From assembly GCA_965226785.1 (NCBI GenBank), contig CBDDEC010000004.1, forward strand, positions 682,001 through 746,000: 64,000 nucleotides of DNA, given 5' to 3'. Of the stretch, positions 39,266 to 46,808 are shown in pieces. Source of the stretch: CBDDEC01 sp965226785. Lineage in GTDB: Bacteria > Chloroflexota > Dehalococcoidia > UBA2979. The translations under genes and the position numbers were made by a program. Numbering within the stretch: the first letter of the stretch is position 1; every line of letters begins with the position of its first letter. The notes below the pieces were generated by a model. That model saw only the letters and a list, made by a program, of their open reading frames with translations. It was not told the origin of the DNA and did no database searches.

Positions 39266-40385
39266 CGTGGGACGGCAAAACTTGATCCGTGCGGTTCGAT
39301 GCTGAGATAGCAGAGTATCGGCGAGCCACGAGAGGCTCGTCTGTGCTCTACCTCCGTCTGCTTGTCGCAGCACTCTTCGCATCGGTCCGCGCCCGCCGAG
39401 ATCTCGTCCTCGAGAACTTGGCGCTGCGGCATCAGCTCGCCGTCTACACAAGGGGCCGTCGTCGACCGCGGCTCCGTCGCCACGACCGCCGACTCTGGTC
39501 ACTGCTGGCACGTGGTTGGTCCGGCTGGCGAGGCACGCTCGTGATGGTCGAGCCGGACACGGTGGTGCGCTGGCATCGTTCTGCTTGGCGCGCCTACTGG
39601 CGCTGGAAGAGTCGTCGCCGCTCCGGACGACCCCGGATTCCCGCAGAGCTGCGACAGCTGATCGTCCGCATCGCCACTGAGCATCCGCGGTGGGGCGCCG
39701 TCCGCATCGTCGGCGAGCTGCGTGCCCTTGGCTTCGAGGTCAGCGCCCGCACCGTGAGTCGCTACCGCCGGCAAGCGCTGCGGCGACCCCCGAGCCAGTC
39801 GTGGCGCACGTTTCTCCGCAACCACGCGTCCAGCATCTGGGCCGCCGATCTGTTCACGGTCCAGACGCTCGCCTTCCGCACGCTCTACGTGCTCATCGTG
39901 ATCGACCACGACCGGCGCCGCATCCGGCACTGGAACGTCACGGAGCATCCGAACGCGCCCTGGATCTGGCAGCAGATGATCGAGGCGACCGCCTGGGGTC
40001 AGCAGCCAGGGTTCCTCATCCGAGACCGCGACCGTAGCTATGGCGGAGACTTCATCGCACGCGCTCGACGGCTCGGGATCGAGACGATTCTGACTCCGGT
40101 GCGCGCGCCGAACGCCAACGCCATCGCCGAGCGCGTCATCGGCACGCTCGGGCGCGAGTGTCTCGACCATGTCATCGCGGTCAACGAACAACATCTCCGG
40201 CGGGTGCTTGGTCAGTACGTCCAGCACTACAACGCGATGCGGCCGCATCGATCATTATCGCTCGACTCTCCGGAGGGACGCTCGCCGGTGCAGCGAACGC
40301 CGAGTCAGCGGGTCGTCAGCAAGCCGGTGCTAGGAGGCTTGCATCATGAGTATCGGTGGGCCGCATGAGGTTTTGCCGTCCCACG
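39266..40385 (+). mobile_element. 1,120-bp IS, copy 4
   Basis: Complete, ends CCCGTGGGACGGCAAAACTT and CCGTCCCACGGG. It separates the CRISPR flank from a truncated membrane-protein gene read toward it (40386-40752). Confidence 0.95.
39289..40368 (+). CDS. Transposase of IS copy 4
   Basis: 359 aa from GTG 39289, intact. Variant features: AADLFTVQTLAFRTLYVLIV near the first Asp and ERVIGTLGRECLDHV after the catalytic Glu (Gly replaces the usual Arg). The other catalytic segments match copy 1. Confidence 0.9.
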   Translation: MRFDAEIAEYRRATRGSSVLYLRLLVAALFASVRARRDLVLENLALRHQLAVYTRGRRRPRLRRHDRRLWSLLARGWSGWRGTLVMVEPDTVVRWHRSAWRAYWRWKSRRRSGRPRIPAELRQLIVRIATEHPRWGAVRIVGELRALGFEVSARTVSRYRRQALRRPPSQSWRTFLRNHASSIWAADLFTVQTLAFRTLYVLIVIDHDRRRIRHWNVTEHPNAPWIWQQMIEATAWGQQPGFLIRDRDRSYGGDFIARARRLGIETILTPVRAPNANAIAERVIGTLGRECLDHVIAVNEQHLRRVLGQYVQHYNAMRPHRSLSLDSPEGRSPVQRTPSQRVVSKPVLGGLHHEYRWAA

Positions 40386-40752
40386 GGCCCGGGGCCGGGC
40401 CGTCGACGAAGGGTGAGTCACCCGCAGCACGGAGCGTGAGCGCGAGCGGGCGGCCCAGGCGGCGGCCGATGCCGATCCGGCTCCCAAACGCGCTCAGGAC
40501 GAGGCCGTCGACGGCAAGGGCGGGCAGCGCCGCGAGCGCGAGCAGGGTCCACGTGCTCGGCTCGCTCGCGCCGCCGAGCACGGATGCGGAGAAGCGACCG
40601 AGGTCGAAGGCGGAGAGCGCGGTGCGGCTGCAGAACGAGCCCTGCACCCAGGGAAGGGCGTAGCCGGCGAGGAGCAGCGCGTGCACGGCGACGAGCGGCC
40701 AGTCGGCGCTCGGGCGCGCTAGGCCGTCTCCGTCCGGTCGGGCGGCAGTCAT
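40386..40752 (-). pseudogene. Membrane protein, 3'-truncated by IS copy 4
   Basis: From ATG 40752: MTAARPDGDGLARPSADWPL, then hydrophobic segments LVAVHALLLAGYALPWVQGS and TWTLLALAALPALAVDGLVL, followed by GSRIGIGRRLGRPLALTLRA. The frame runs into the IS right end at 40385. Two or three membrane spans are visible. I recognise no family. Confidence 0.5.
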
Positions 40753-40765
40753 TGCCCGGCAGGAG

Positions 40766-40930
40766 GTGTTCGAGAAGCTCATGAACGGCGCTGGGCTCGA
40801 GAAGCGGGCAGCTAGCGACGAGATGCGGCGCTGCCCGTGGCACGCGGATAGCGAGCCGTCATTGCACATCAACTGGCACGCAACAGTCTTCTACTGCTTC
40901 GGCTGCGGAGAGGGTGGCTCCGGGCACGCC
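40766..40930 (+). pseudogene. CHC2-type zinc-finger (DnaG-like primase) fragment
   Basis: MFEKLMNGAGLEKRAASDEM then RRCPWHADSEPSLHINWHAT and VFYCFGCGEGGSGHAD. The C-P-x-H ... F-x-CFGCG-x-GG arrangement is the CHC2 zinc finger of phage, plasmid or DnaG primases. Only this N-terminal finger remains. The same fragment recurs at 51775-51900 in the duplicated segment. Confidence 0.7.
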
Positions 40931-40968
40931 GATCGTGGTTCCAGCCTCGGGACAGCCCGCTATCATCG

Positions 40969-41196
40969 GCGCGGTCGGAGGCGCGGTCGGAGGCGCGGTC
41001 GGAGGCGCGGTCGGAGGCGCGGTCGGAGGCGCGGTCGGAGGCGCGGTCGGAGGCGCGGTCGGAGGCGCGGTCGGAGGCGCGGTCGGAGGCGCGGTCGGAG
41101 GCGCGGTCGGAGGCGCGGCCGGAGGCGCGGCCGGAGGCGCGGTCGGAGGCGCGGCCGGAGGCGCGGTCGGAGGCGCGGCCGGAGGCGCGGCCGGAG
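40969..41196. repeat. 12-bp minisatellite, 19 units
   Basis: Exactly 228 bp of GGCGCGGTCGGA with a C variant (GGCGCGGCCGGA) in the last third. The homologous site in the other copy of the segment (51933-51956) has two units. It lies 14 bp upstream of the SDR start codon, so it separates promoter and gene by a variable distance. Confidence 0.97.
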
Positions 41197-41209
41197 TGGG
41201 AGCAGTGCG

Positions 41210-42046
41210 ATGCCCGAGGGCGGTCTGAACGTCGAAGGGTGTGTGTCCGTCGTTACGGGCGCAGCGAGTGGTATCGGACGCGCCATCGCGGTGGCGCTCG
41301 GCGCCCGCGACGGCCGTGTCGTACTTGCTGATGTCGACGCGGACGGCCTCGCCGAGGCGGTGGCGGCCGTCGAGGCCGCTGGCGGCCAGGCTCTGGGGCA
41401 CGCGACTGACGTCAGCCTGCAGACCTCGTGGGCCTCGCTCGCTGAAGCCACGGAGCGCGAGTTCGGCCCGGCGCAGCTGCTGGTCAACAACGCGGGCGTG
41501 ATGACGCGCGCCGACCTCGACGACTCGGACGACGACGACTGGACGTGGATCCTCGGCGTCAATCTCCTGGGCGTCGTCGAGGGTGTGCGCACGTTCCTGC
41601 CGCAGCTCCGCACGCACGCGCCGAACGCACACATCATGAACACCGGCTCGATGGCCGGCCTCGCTCCGCGTGTCGACGCCAGCGCCGGCGTATACACCGC
41701 CTCGAAGGCCGCGGTCGTGGTCTACAGCGAAGTGCTGCGCCAGGAACTCTCGGCCGAGGGGATCGGCGTCACGGTGCTCTGCCCCGGGACGGTCTCGACC
41801 GGCATCTCCGACGCCGAGCGCAACCGGCCTGCGAGCCTCGGCGAGGGACACCGCTCGCCCGTGCCCGTGCGTGTGGCGCAGGCAATGACGGCGGACCCGG
41901 TCGCGGCGGCCGTCCTCGACGCGATCGCGAAGAACGAGCCCTTCATCTTCACGCACGACGACTCGCGCGGCCGCATCGAGGCTCGCTTCGCACGCATCGC
42001 CGACAGCCTGGACGCCGCGGACGTGCGCGTGGATGGTGGCGCGTGA
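41210..42046 (+). CDS. Short-chain dehydrogenase/reductase, copy 1
   Basis: 278 aa from ATG 41210. Rossmann motif VVTGAASGIGRAIAVALG, Asp at the adenine-ribose position (VVLADVDADGLAEAV) suggesting NAD(H), NNAGVMTRADLDDSDDDDW, active site Ser in MNTGSMAGLAP and Tyr-x-x-x-Lys in YTASKAAVVVYSEV, C-terminal FIFTHDDSRGRIEARFARIA. The stop TGA overlaps the GTG of an LLM oxidoreductase (GTGA), so the two were a coupled redox pair, now broken by IS110 insertion downstream. Substrate unknown. Confidence 0.9.
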   Translation: MPEGGLNVEGCVSVVTGAASGIGRAIAVALGARDGRVVLADVDADGLAEAVAAVEAAGGQALGHATDVSLQTSWASLAEATEREFGPAQLLVNNAGVMTRADLDDSDDDDWTWILGVNLLGVVEGVRTFLPQLRTHAPNAHIMNTGSMAGLAPRVDASAGVYTASKAAVVVYSEVLRQELSAEGIGVTVLCPGTVSTGISDAERNRPASLGEGHRSPVPVRVAQAMTADPVAAAVLDAIAKNEPFIFTHDDSRGRIEARFARIADSLDAADVRVDGGA

Positions 42047-42162
42047 ACTTCGGGGCGTTCTTTCTCTCCGGCTCGCCGGCGCGTGAGGATCCCTCGGCGG
42101 TGTTTGCGCGCCTCGAGGAGTACATCGTGCTGGCGGAGGAGCTCGGATACGACTCCGTGTGA
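42043..42162 (+). pseudogene. LLM-class oxidoreductase N-terminal fragment with nonsense codon
   Basis: GTG 42043: MNFGAFFLSGSPAREDPSAV, FARLEEYIVLAEELGYDSV, then TGA where the other copy has TGG (DSVWFAEH). Fourteen bases later the sequence reaches the terminal repeat at 42174. The start of the luciferase-like barrel (first strand, GYDS-x-W) is clear. Confidence 0.8.
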
Positions 42163-42175
42163 TTCGCCGAGCACC

Positions 42176-42186
42176 CGTGGGACGGA
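42176..42186 (+). mobile_element. Outer part of the left terminal repeat of IS copy 5, displaced by IS110
   Basis: CGTGGGACGG at 42176-42185 equals the outermost bases of the 1,120-bp IS. The inner remainder of the same repeat (CGGCAAAACCTGATAGGTGC) resumes at 43454, after the IS110 element. Joining the two restores a perfect IS left end. Confidence 0.8.
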
Positions 42187-42195
42187 GCCTCTGTG

Positions 42196-43221
42196 TCAAG
42201 CGGCCTCGGTAGCGCAGGTGCGAGCATCGGCCACCATGCATCGGTAAACGACGTCCGAGAGTCGGCGTTTGAGGCAGCGCAGCGCCTCGTTCCGACTCTT
42301 GCCAGCGGCGAGTTTGCGACGGAAGTAGCCGTGGCCTTCGGTGCCCGGCATGCGCGCCTGGGTGAGCGCCGCGATGTGGAGCGCCCGGTTCAGCTGGCGG
42401 TCTCCACCGCGGCTGAGGCGATGGCGTTGGACCTCCCCGCTCGACACCTCAAGCGGCGCCGTCCCCGTGTAGCTGGCGTAGTGCGCGCGCGAGGGGAAGC
42501 GACTGACCGCTCCGCTGCGCCCCACGATCTTCGCCGCCAGGATCACGCCGACGCCGGGGATGCGCGTGAGGGCGCTGCCTTGTACGCGCAGCGCTGCCTC
42601 GAGGCGGCGGCCGTTCGCGACGAGGTTGCGGTCCAGCACCCGCACCTCGCGCACCAGTTCGCGGGCCATACGCAGCCGCTCGCGATCCGCGGCGCCCGTC
42701 GGACGCAGGCGGCGTAGGAGCGCCTGCGCGCGATCGGCGGAGAGCCTGGAGGGGCCCCCACCCGGTCGTAGCTCGCGCAGCAGCCGGTGCAGCCGGTTGA
42801 CCACGCGCGTGCGTTCCTGCGTGAGCTCGTCGCGGCGGTCGGAGAGCAGTCGCAGCACCGCCGTGTCGTCCTCCGCCCGCACGGCACGCAGCGCCGTGAG
42901 GGGTTGGGCGGCGAGCGCAATGGCACGCGCGTCTGCGGGGTCGGACTTCCCGCCACCGGAGAGCAAGCGCACGCGCGCCACCAGCCGCGCCGGGACATCG
43001 ACGACCGACTCGCCCTCCGTGAACAGCCACTGGCTGAGGCCGTGGCCGAGACCGCGGGCCCCCTCCACGGCCCAGCGGCGCTCGGGCCACGGCCGCGCCC
43101 AGCGCAGCAGCCGTCTGTGCGCACGAGCTTCCACCCGGAGCTGGCCGAGCTCGCGGCCCGCGGGGTCGACGGCGAGGGCGGTATGCGAGGACTTGTGGGG
43201 GTCGACGGCGATCAAGATCAT
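42196..43221 (-). CDS. IS110-family DEDD transposase (recombinase)
   Basis: 341 aa from ATG 43221. The N-terminal RuvC-like DEDD domain begins MILIAVDPHKSSHTALAVDP (first Asp) and includes ERRWAVEGARGLGHGLSQWL (Glu) and GGGKSDPADARAIALA (Asp pair). A coiled-coil region with RDELTQERTRVVNRLHRLLR follows. The C-terminal Tnp_20 domain contains LTRIPGVGVILAAKIVGRSG and ASYTGTAPLEVSSGEVQRHR, with the candidate catalytic Ser in the SSG or SYTG region. IS110 recombinases act with a bridge RNA made from the region upstream of the gene. The gene is intact. Confidence 0.92.
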   Translation of the reverse strand: MILIAVDPHKSSHTALAVDPAGRELGQLRVEARAHRRLLRWARPWPERRWAVEGARGLGHGLSQWLFTEGESVVDVPARLVARVRLLSGGGKSDPADARAIALAAQPLTALRAVRAEDDTAVLRLLSDRRDELTQERTRVVNRLHRLLRELRPGGGPSRLSADRAQALLRRLRPTGAADRERLRMARELVREVRVLDRNLVANGRRLEAALRVQGSALTRIPGVGVILAAKIVGRSGAVSRFPSRAHYASYTGTAPLEVSSGEVQRHRLSRGGDRQLNRALHIAALTQARMPGTEGHGYFRRKLAAGKSRNEALRCLKRRLSDVVYRCMVADARTCATEAA

Positions 43222-43231
43222 GAAGCTCTCC

Positions 43232-43440
43232 CTGTCGTAGCTGAACTGCGGTGGGGAGGGCGGTGGACAGGCCGACTTCGGGAGCACCCGCACGCCTCTG
43301 TCGAGTCACACCGCGGCCGGACGGTGGCCGGCGACACTCCGCCCCAGAGCCAGTCCTGCTCAGCAGCACGGCAGCAAAACTTGGAGTCAGCCGACCAGCG
43401 TCCTCAACACCTTAGAGCCGCAACCCCCGGTGTCTGGCCG
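43232..43440 (-). ncRNA. Candidate IS110 bridge RNA
   Basis: Located between the IS110 left end and its recombinase start, as in known bridge-RNA elements. On the transposase strand, in order: AAGTTTTGC (43382-43374) equal to the left half of the target; TGGGGCGG (43346-43339) complementary to the right half of a MITE-type target, CCGCCCCA; GACAGAGGC (43302-43294), of which ACAGAGGC equals the element's right end; AAGTCGG (43278-43272) complementary to the CCGACTT junction at its left end. Target-left, target-right, donor-left, donor-right is the order expected for a bridge RNA. Exact ends and folding are not established. Confidence 0.6.
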
Positions 43441-43453
43441 GATTCAAACAAGT

Positions 43454-44566
43454 CGGCAAAACCTGATAGGTGCAGCTCTGTCCTGAGATAGCAGAGTATC
43501 GGCGAGCCACGAGAGGCTCGTCTGTGCTCTACCTCCGTCTGCTTGTCGCAGCACTCTTCGCTTCGGTCCGCGCCCGCCGAGATCTCGTCCTCGAGAACTT
43601 GGCGCTGCGGCATCAGCTCGCCGTCTACACCCGGGGCCGTCGTTGACCGCGGCTCCGTCGCCACGACCGCCGATTCTGGTCACTACTGGCACGCGGTTGG
43701 TCCGGCTGGCGAGGCACGCTCGTGATGGTCGAGCCGGACACGGTGGTGCGGTGGCATCGTTCTGCTTGGCGCGCCTACTGGCGCTGGAAGAGTCGTCGCC
43801 GCTCCGGACGACCCCGGATTCCCGCAGAGCTGCGACAGCTGATCGTCCGCATCGCCACTGAGCATCCGCGGTGGGGCGTCGTCCGCATCGTCGGCGAGCT
43901 GCGTGCCCTTGGCTTCGAGGTCAGCGCCCGCACCGTGAGTCGCTACCGCCGGCAAGCGCTGCGGCGCCCGCCGAGTCAGTCGTGGCGCACGTTTCTGCGC
44001 AACCACGCGTCCAACATCTGGGCTGCTGACCTGTTCACGGTGCAGACCCTCACCTTCCGCACGCTCTACGTGTTCGTCGTGATCGACCATGGCCGGCGCC
44101 GCATCCGGCACTGGAACGTCACGGAGCACCCGATCGCGCCCTGGATCTGGAGGCAGATGATCGAGGCGACCGCCCGGGGTCAGCAGCCAGGGTTCCTGAT
44201 CCGAGACCGCGACCGTAGCTATGGCGGGGACTTCATCGCACGCGCTCGACGGATCGGGATCGAGACGATTCTGACTCCGGTGCACGCGCCGAATGCCAAC
44301 GCCATCGCCGAGCGCGTCATCGGCACGCTCAGGCGCGAGTGTCTCGACCATGTCATCGCGGTCAACGAACAACATCTCCGGCGGGTGCTTGGTGAGTACG
44401 TCCAGCACTACAACGCGATGCGTCCGCATCGATCATTGTCGCTCGACTCTCCGGAGGGACGCTCGCCGGTGCAGCGGACGCCGAGTCAGCGAGTCGTCAG
44501 CAAGCCGGTGCTAGGAGGCTTGCATCATGAGTATCGGTGGGCCGCATGAGGTTTTGCCGTCCCACG
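43454..44566 (+). mobile_element. 1,120-bp IS, copy 5 (left terminal repeat split by IS110)
   Basis: The body runs from CGGCAAAACCTGATAGGTGC to CCGTCCCACG. Its outer seven bases lie at 42176, on the other side of the IS110. The right end is normal and followed by GGTGTCGTCGG. Confidence 0.9.
43477..44549 (+). pseudogene. Transposase of IS copy 5, interrupted by a nonsense codon
   Basis: Corresponds to the 359-aa transposase, but the Arg codon CGA in GRRRPRL is TGA (near 43645: CGTCGTTGACCGCGG versus CGTCGTCGACCGCGG). An internal ATG at 43725 opens the C-terminal 275 residues including all three catalytic positions (AADLFTVQT, RDRDRSYGGDF, AERVIGTLRREC). It is closest to copy 2 by the shared IAPWIWRQMIEATARGQQ. 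The N-terminal DNA-binding part would not be made in frame. Confidence 0.88.
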
Positions 44567-44642
44567 GGTGTCGTCGGCTTTGAGTCCGAGCAGCGAAGGC
44601 GCTCCCCGCGCGCTGGTTATCTCGATGGCTACACCGCCAGTC
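44567..44642. other. Short spacer
   Basis: No gene or motif recognised between IS copy 5 and the large hairpin. Confidence 0.3.
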
Positions 44643-44735
44643 GAAACCTCAGGACGAAAGTTCTTGATTTCGTCCAGTACCGCCCACCAGACTGGACAAA
44701 ATCGAGAACCTTCGCTCTGAGGTTCCGCTTGGCGT
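44643..44735. repeat. Large imperfect inverted repeat (about 35-bp arms)
   Basis: The left arm AACCTCAGGACGAAAGTTCT then TGATTTCGTCCAGT; the inverse of the right arm AACCTCAGAGCGAAGGTTCT then CGATTTTGTCCAGT. The loop is about 15 nt (ACCGCCCACCAG). Fewer than six mismatches per arm. It does not resemble the IS or MITE ends and could form a cruciform or a long RNA hairpin. Confidence 0.85.
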
Positions 44736-44819
44736 TGTAGCCGCCGAACGCGGAGCGAATCACGGACTGCTTATGAGCGGACGACGACCGGGCTTGGTGA
44801 CCGCGGGGATCCTGCGCGG

Positions 44820-44907
44820 GCGCCTTCGCAAGCTGCGTGCTCTTGGCTTTGAGGTCAGCACCCGCACCGTGAGTCGCTACCGCCGGCAAGCGCTGCGGCG
44901 ACCCCCG
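44820..44907 (+). pseudogene. Integrase-type transposase internal fragment
   Basis: LRKLRALGFEVSTRTVSRYR then RQALRRPPR is residues 145-175 of the 1,120-bp IS transposase with two substitutions. No element ends flank it. Confidence 0.8.
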
Positions 44908-45033
44908 AGGGCGCGTTCGAGACGATCGGTGCCGCCGGTATCGACCTGCGTTCGCGGCGCCGGAGCCCCATGTGGCTCGGTGGCATGTCCGGCAATGTGC
45001 TGCAGCGCATCGGCCTTTACGAGACGACCGGAT
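44908..45033 (+). pseudogene. LLM-class oxidoreductase internal fragment
   Basis: GAFETIGAAGIDLRSRRRSP then MWLGGMSGNVLQRIGLYETT follows the (V/M)W-GG-S-x-x-x-x-R-x-x segment that precedes ADGW in LLM flavin or F420 oxidoreductases. About 40 codons, with both ends lost. Confidence 0.5.
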
Positions 45034-45346
45034 TCCGGCAACGAGTACCGTCGTCGCACTGCTGGACTCGGGGTATGTCGCTGGCTGTGACACCGTCTCC
45101 TCCCCGCGCCGGATTCAAGCTACTACGGAGGCGGGAGTGCAGGTGTCGGGAGGGCGTGTCCACAGGGAATCAGGTTACAACTCGGCGCAGATACGGCGAT
45201 CGCGCTGAGCTTGTCGCAAGGAGGGCTGGGGTGAGAGCTCATTCCCTCCGGCAGCAACTCACGCGTCGTACCATTCCGCTTCCCGCAAGGCCGCGGGAAT
45301 ATCTTGATCCGCTCCTCCCGCGTCTTTGCCACTTGTCCCGACTCTT
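45034..45346. other. Stretch without an assignable gene
   Basis: Readings on both strands are short and Arg-rich. GCGTGTCCACAGGGAATCAG resembles a site of the kind often seen at rearranged junctions but nothing definite. No repeat seen. Confidence 0.3.
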
Positions 45347-46399
45347 CTATGCCTTTACCGCCGGGATCACGTCTCCATCGGCTGCAATCCCATCAGCCAC
45401 TTGGTTACGCAACGGCGCGCTGAATCCCTCCGACGCAATAGTGATCTCGTCCCCGGCGGCGTATTTCCACCTGCGGGTCGAGTAGCTCAACTGGCTCGTT
45501 CCGAAGAAGTGAATATGAACGTCGCCCGGCACGCGATGCCCTGGATACTTGAAGTGGTGATCCTCACAATTTGCCAGCGAGTGCGACATGTATTTCTCGC
45601 CAGTGTAGAGCGGACCGCTCGCGTAAATCGTCTGGCCACCGCGCGTGACCGTGCACTGGAGCTCCAGCTCGCCGAAGTCGAAGTCCGTCACCAGTTCCGG
45701 CCCAATGGAGCACACCCGCAACTTTGAAGGCGCCAGATACAGATAGTTGATCCTCTCGGTCTCGTGATCGGACCACTCGTTGCCCAGAGCGAACCCCAAC
45801 CGCCTCGGCACGCCTTCACGGTCGATGATGTAGCAGCCCGCAAGCTCAGGCTCCTCGCCGCCATCCAGTGCGAACGCCGGCAGCTCCAATGCCTCGCCCG
45901 GCGCCCGCAGGAGCGTCCCATTCCCCTTGTGAAACCACTCCGGCGCAGTCCCGCGCACACCCGCGCTGGGCTTTCCGCCCTCGATGCCCATCTGGAACAT
46001 CTTCGCCGAGTCCGTCGCAGGTTCCTCCACGTCCAGCGCGTCTGCTTCGGCGTGCATCTTGTCCCTCGACTCCATGCTGCCCGTGTGAGTCAATCCCGTC
46101 CCGGAAATCAACACGTGGTGCGGATCATCATGGTCGATCGGCGAAAGCAGATGCGGCGCCTCAGGACTCTCGGCCGACCCTTCTAGTAACGATGAGTACG
46201 GCAAACGAGTCGCATGACCCGAGTCCGCAACTGTCCCCATCGCTTCTTCGAGGCTCAGGCCATCTTCCTGCGCATGCTCGAATACGCGATAAACGGTGGT
46301 CAGCGTCGGCTCGGACGAAGTTAGGTCGATGACATCCTCGCCATCGACTACGCCTACCCTTCTCCCTTGGCCTGGCAACTCAAACTGGATCACTCGCAC
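45347..46399 (-). CDS. FAH-family protein, GguC/AraD1-like
   Basis: 350 aa from ATG 46399. The N-terminus MRVIQFELPGQGRRVGVVDG is typical of GguC. The signature ISGTGLTHTGSMESRDKMH is followed by the FAH-fold core GCYIIDREGVPRRLGFALGN, EWSDHETERINYLYLAPSKL and CSIGPELVTDF, with metal-binding acidic residues E-W-S-D-H-E. Ends DEITIASEGFSAPLRNQVAD. Members act on 2-keto-3-deoxy sugar acids (dehydratase or hydratase type). Neighbouring mannonate dehydratase and uronate-dehydrogenase-like genes on the same strand support sugar-acid catabolism. Intact. Confidence 0.85.
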   Translation of the reverse strand: MRVIQFELPGQGRRVGVVDGEDVIDLTSSEPTLTTVYRVFEHAQEDGLSLEEAMGTVADSGHATRLPYSSLLEGSAESPEAPHLLSPIDHDDPHHVLISGTGLTHTGSMESRDKMHAEADALDVEEPATDSAKMFQMGIEGGKPSAGVRGTAPEWFHKGNGTLLRAPGEALELPAFALDGGEEPELAGCYIIDREGVPRRLGFALGNEWSDHETERINYLYLAPSKLRVCSIGPELVTDFDFGELELQCTVTRGGQTIYASGPLYTGEKYMSHSLANCEDHHFKYPGHRVPGDVHIHFFGTSQLSYSTRRWKYAAGDEITIASEGFSAPLRNQVADGIAADGDVIPAVKA

Positions 46400-46417
46400 G
46401 GCAACCTCCCTCGACGC

Positions 46418-46765
46418 TCAAGAACGCGGTGGCGCAGATAAGAACGCCGGCACGGGCCATGCTGCGCAGTTGGTGATCATCTTCTCGATCTGCTCATCCC
46501 GCCGCGGCCCGTTAAGCATGATGTGGTCGTAGAAGGAGATCGGGACGTTCTCGATCGCCGAGAGCTTCATCCCGAACCCTGCCACGGCGACTCGAAGCTC
46601 TATCAGCTGGTGCTGCGGCCACGTTCCGTCGTGTGAGGGCAGGTGCTCGGTGCTGGGGACGATGTCGGTGGCGCCGAACTGCTGCGCGTACCGCAGCGAA
46701 GGCGATCCGCCCGGTCTGCCCGGACGATCGACCAGAGCGATGCCGCTTCCGAATCCGACTCTCAT
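46418..46765 (-). pseudogene. Mannonate dehydratase (UxuA-like), N-terminal fragment
   Basis: From ATG 46765: MRVGFGSGIALVDRPGRPGG, LRYAQQFGATDIVPSTEHLP, GMKLSAIENVPISFYDHIML and GPRRDEQIEKMI. The LSAIENVP-x-S-FYDKIM block is typical of UxuA-type TIM-barrel dehydratases. After about 100 residues the frame changes to an unrelated tail and stops 18 bp before the FAH gene, so roughly 240 residues were deleted between them. Confidence 0.75.
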
Positions 46766-46808
46766 CTTCTACCTCTGTGCCACCGGGTCTGGGACCTGAC
46801 GCTGCCGC

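Larger units (their letters stand above)
40807..42212 (+). repeat. Segmental duplication, copy A (primase finger, SDR, LLM start, IS110 end)
   Basis: From GGCAGCTAGCGACGAGATGC to GCGGCCTCGGTAG this matches 51775-52973. The main differences are the minisatellite length (19 versus 2 units), CCTCGGGACAG versus CCTCGGACAG, and a TGG to TGA change in the LLM start. Copy A continues into a complete IS110; copy B breaks off 37 bp inside it. Confidence 0.9.
42187..43453 (-). mobile_element. Complete IS110-family element inserted in the terminal repeat of IS copy 5
   Basis: About 1,267 bp with no inverted repeats of its own, as usual for IS110. On the transposase strand the left end is ACTTGTTTGAATCCGG and the right end is CTTGACACAGAGGCT. 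Both ends adjoin a shared CCG of the target. Partial copies at 10489, 52937 and 54225 keep the same right-end junction (GAGGCTCCG[TC]CCCACGGG). Confidence 0.85.

Noticed and set aside
40766..42046. Reading the primase finger, minisatellite and SDR as one 426-aa fusion
   Set aside because: The middle third is only the translated 12-bp repeat and the other copy of the segment has an independent ATG for the SDR; a fusion is unlikely.
42187..43453. Classical inverted terminal repeats for IS110
   Set aside because: The apparent terminal CGTGGGACGG belongs to the target IS, not to IS110; the element's own two ends are not inverted copies.
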